A DNA stretch of 64,000 nt from Actinospineispora spinosispora DSM 44797 (GTDB lineage Bacteria; Actinomycetota; Actinomycetes; Mycobacteriales; Pseudonocardiaceae): assembly GCF_000429025.1 (NCBI RefSeq), contig NZ_KE386835.1, forward strand, positions 485,634-549,633, read 5' to 3'. Positions 63,977-64,000 of this stretch are shown here, one piece after another. The notes beneath the pieces were generated by a model that searched no databases, had not been told where the DNA came from, and worked only from the letters and a program-made list of their open reading frames with translations. Position 1 is the stretch's first letter, and each line of letters opens with the position of its first letter. A program made the position numbers and the translations under genes.

Positions 63977-64000
63977 GAACCGGCTACTTCTTCCCGTTGG

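Overview
The window is about 64 kb of high-G+C actinobacterial chromosome. Its gene order, together with WhiB-, BldM- and ESX-4-type proteins, suggests a filamentous or sporulating member of the Pseudonocardiales (the order of Amycolatopsis and Saccharopolyspora). That placement is inferred from synteny and protein character, not from a database search. Nearly all of it is conserved housekeeping DNA, and most genes lie on the minus strand. The unusual material is in the intergenic gaps and in a few accessory insertions.

Positions 1-23,000 follow the block found in Mycobacterium tuberculosis from rsdA (Rv3413c) to rplM (Rv3443c), and in Streptomyces around whiD/bldM/groES. The order is rsdA-sigD (sigma factor with membrane anti-sigma factor), a BldM-type regulator, an Rv3415c-like protein, whiD, an ECF41 sigma factor, then groES-groL under a CIRCE operator. 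Next comes an accessory patch (DUF899 protein, PhoD phosphatase, VapBC-type toxin-antitoxin) in the place where tsaD normally lies. It is followed by rimI-tsaB-HAD-tsaE-hydrolase-alr (tRNA t6A modification and D-alanine supply), a bifunctional NAD(P)HX repair enzyme, an IspD-like enzyme, a nucleophile-less alpha/beta hydrolase, two WXG100-like small proteins, glmM (peptidoglycan precursor), rpsI and rplM.

Positions 23,300-34,230 hold a complete ESX-4 type VII secretion locus: esxT, esxU, an Rv3446c-family protein, eccC4, eccD4, mycP4 and eccB4. A near-consensus DtxR/IdeR iron box then precedes a MATE exporter, which converges on a methyltransferase.

Positions 36,900-64,000 hold the alpha, spc, S10 and str ribosomal clusters, all on the minus strand: rpsL-rpsG-fusA-tuf, rpsJ through rplO, secY-adk-map, infA-rpmJ-rpsM-rpsK-rpsD-rpoA-rplQ-truA. 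A 5-kb module (transhydrogenase pntAa-pntAb-pntB, a TetR regulator and an isochorismatase-fold hydrolase) separates map from infA. Dispersed palindromic repeats bound it on both sides.

The most distinctive observations are non-coding. A composite repeat of about 330 bp occurs in two inverted copies 46 kb apart. Each copy contains a 111-bp core with 26-bp terminal inverted repeats whose differences all preserve pairing in an RNA from the same element strand. A separate 60-68 bp loopless palindrome also occurs twice. Several hairpins sit between ribosomal genes. No rRNA, tRNA, CRISPR array, prophage or intact insertion sequence was seen.
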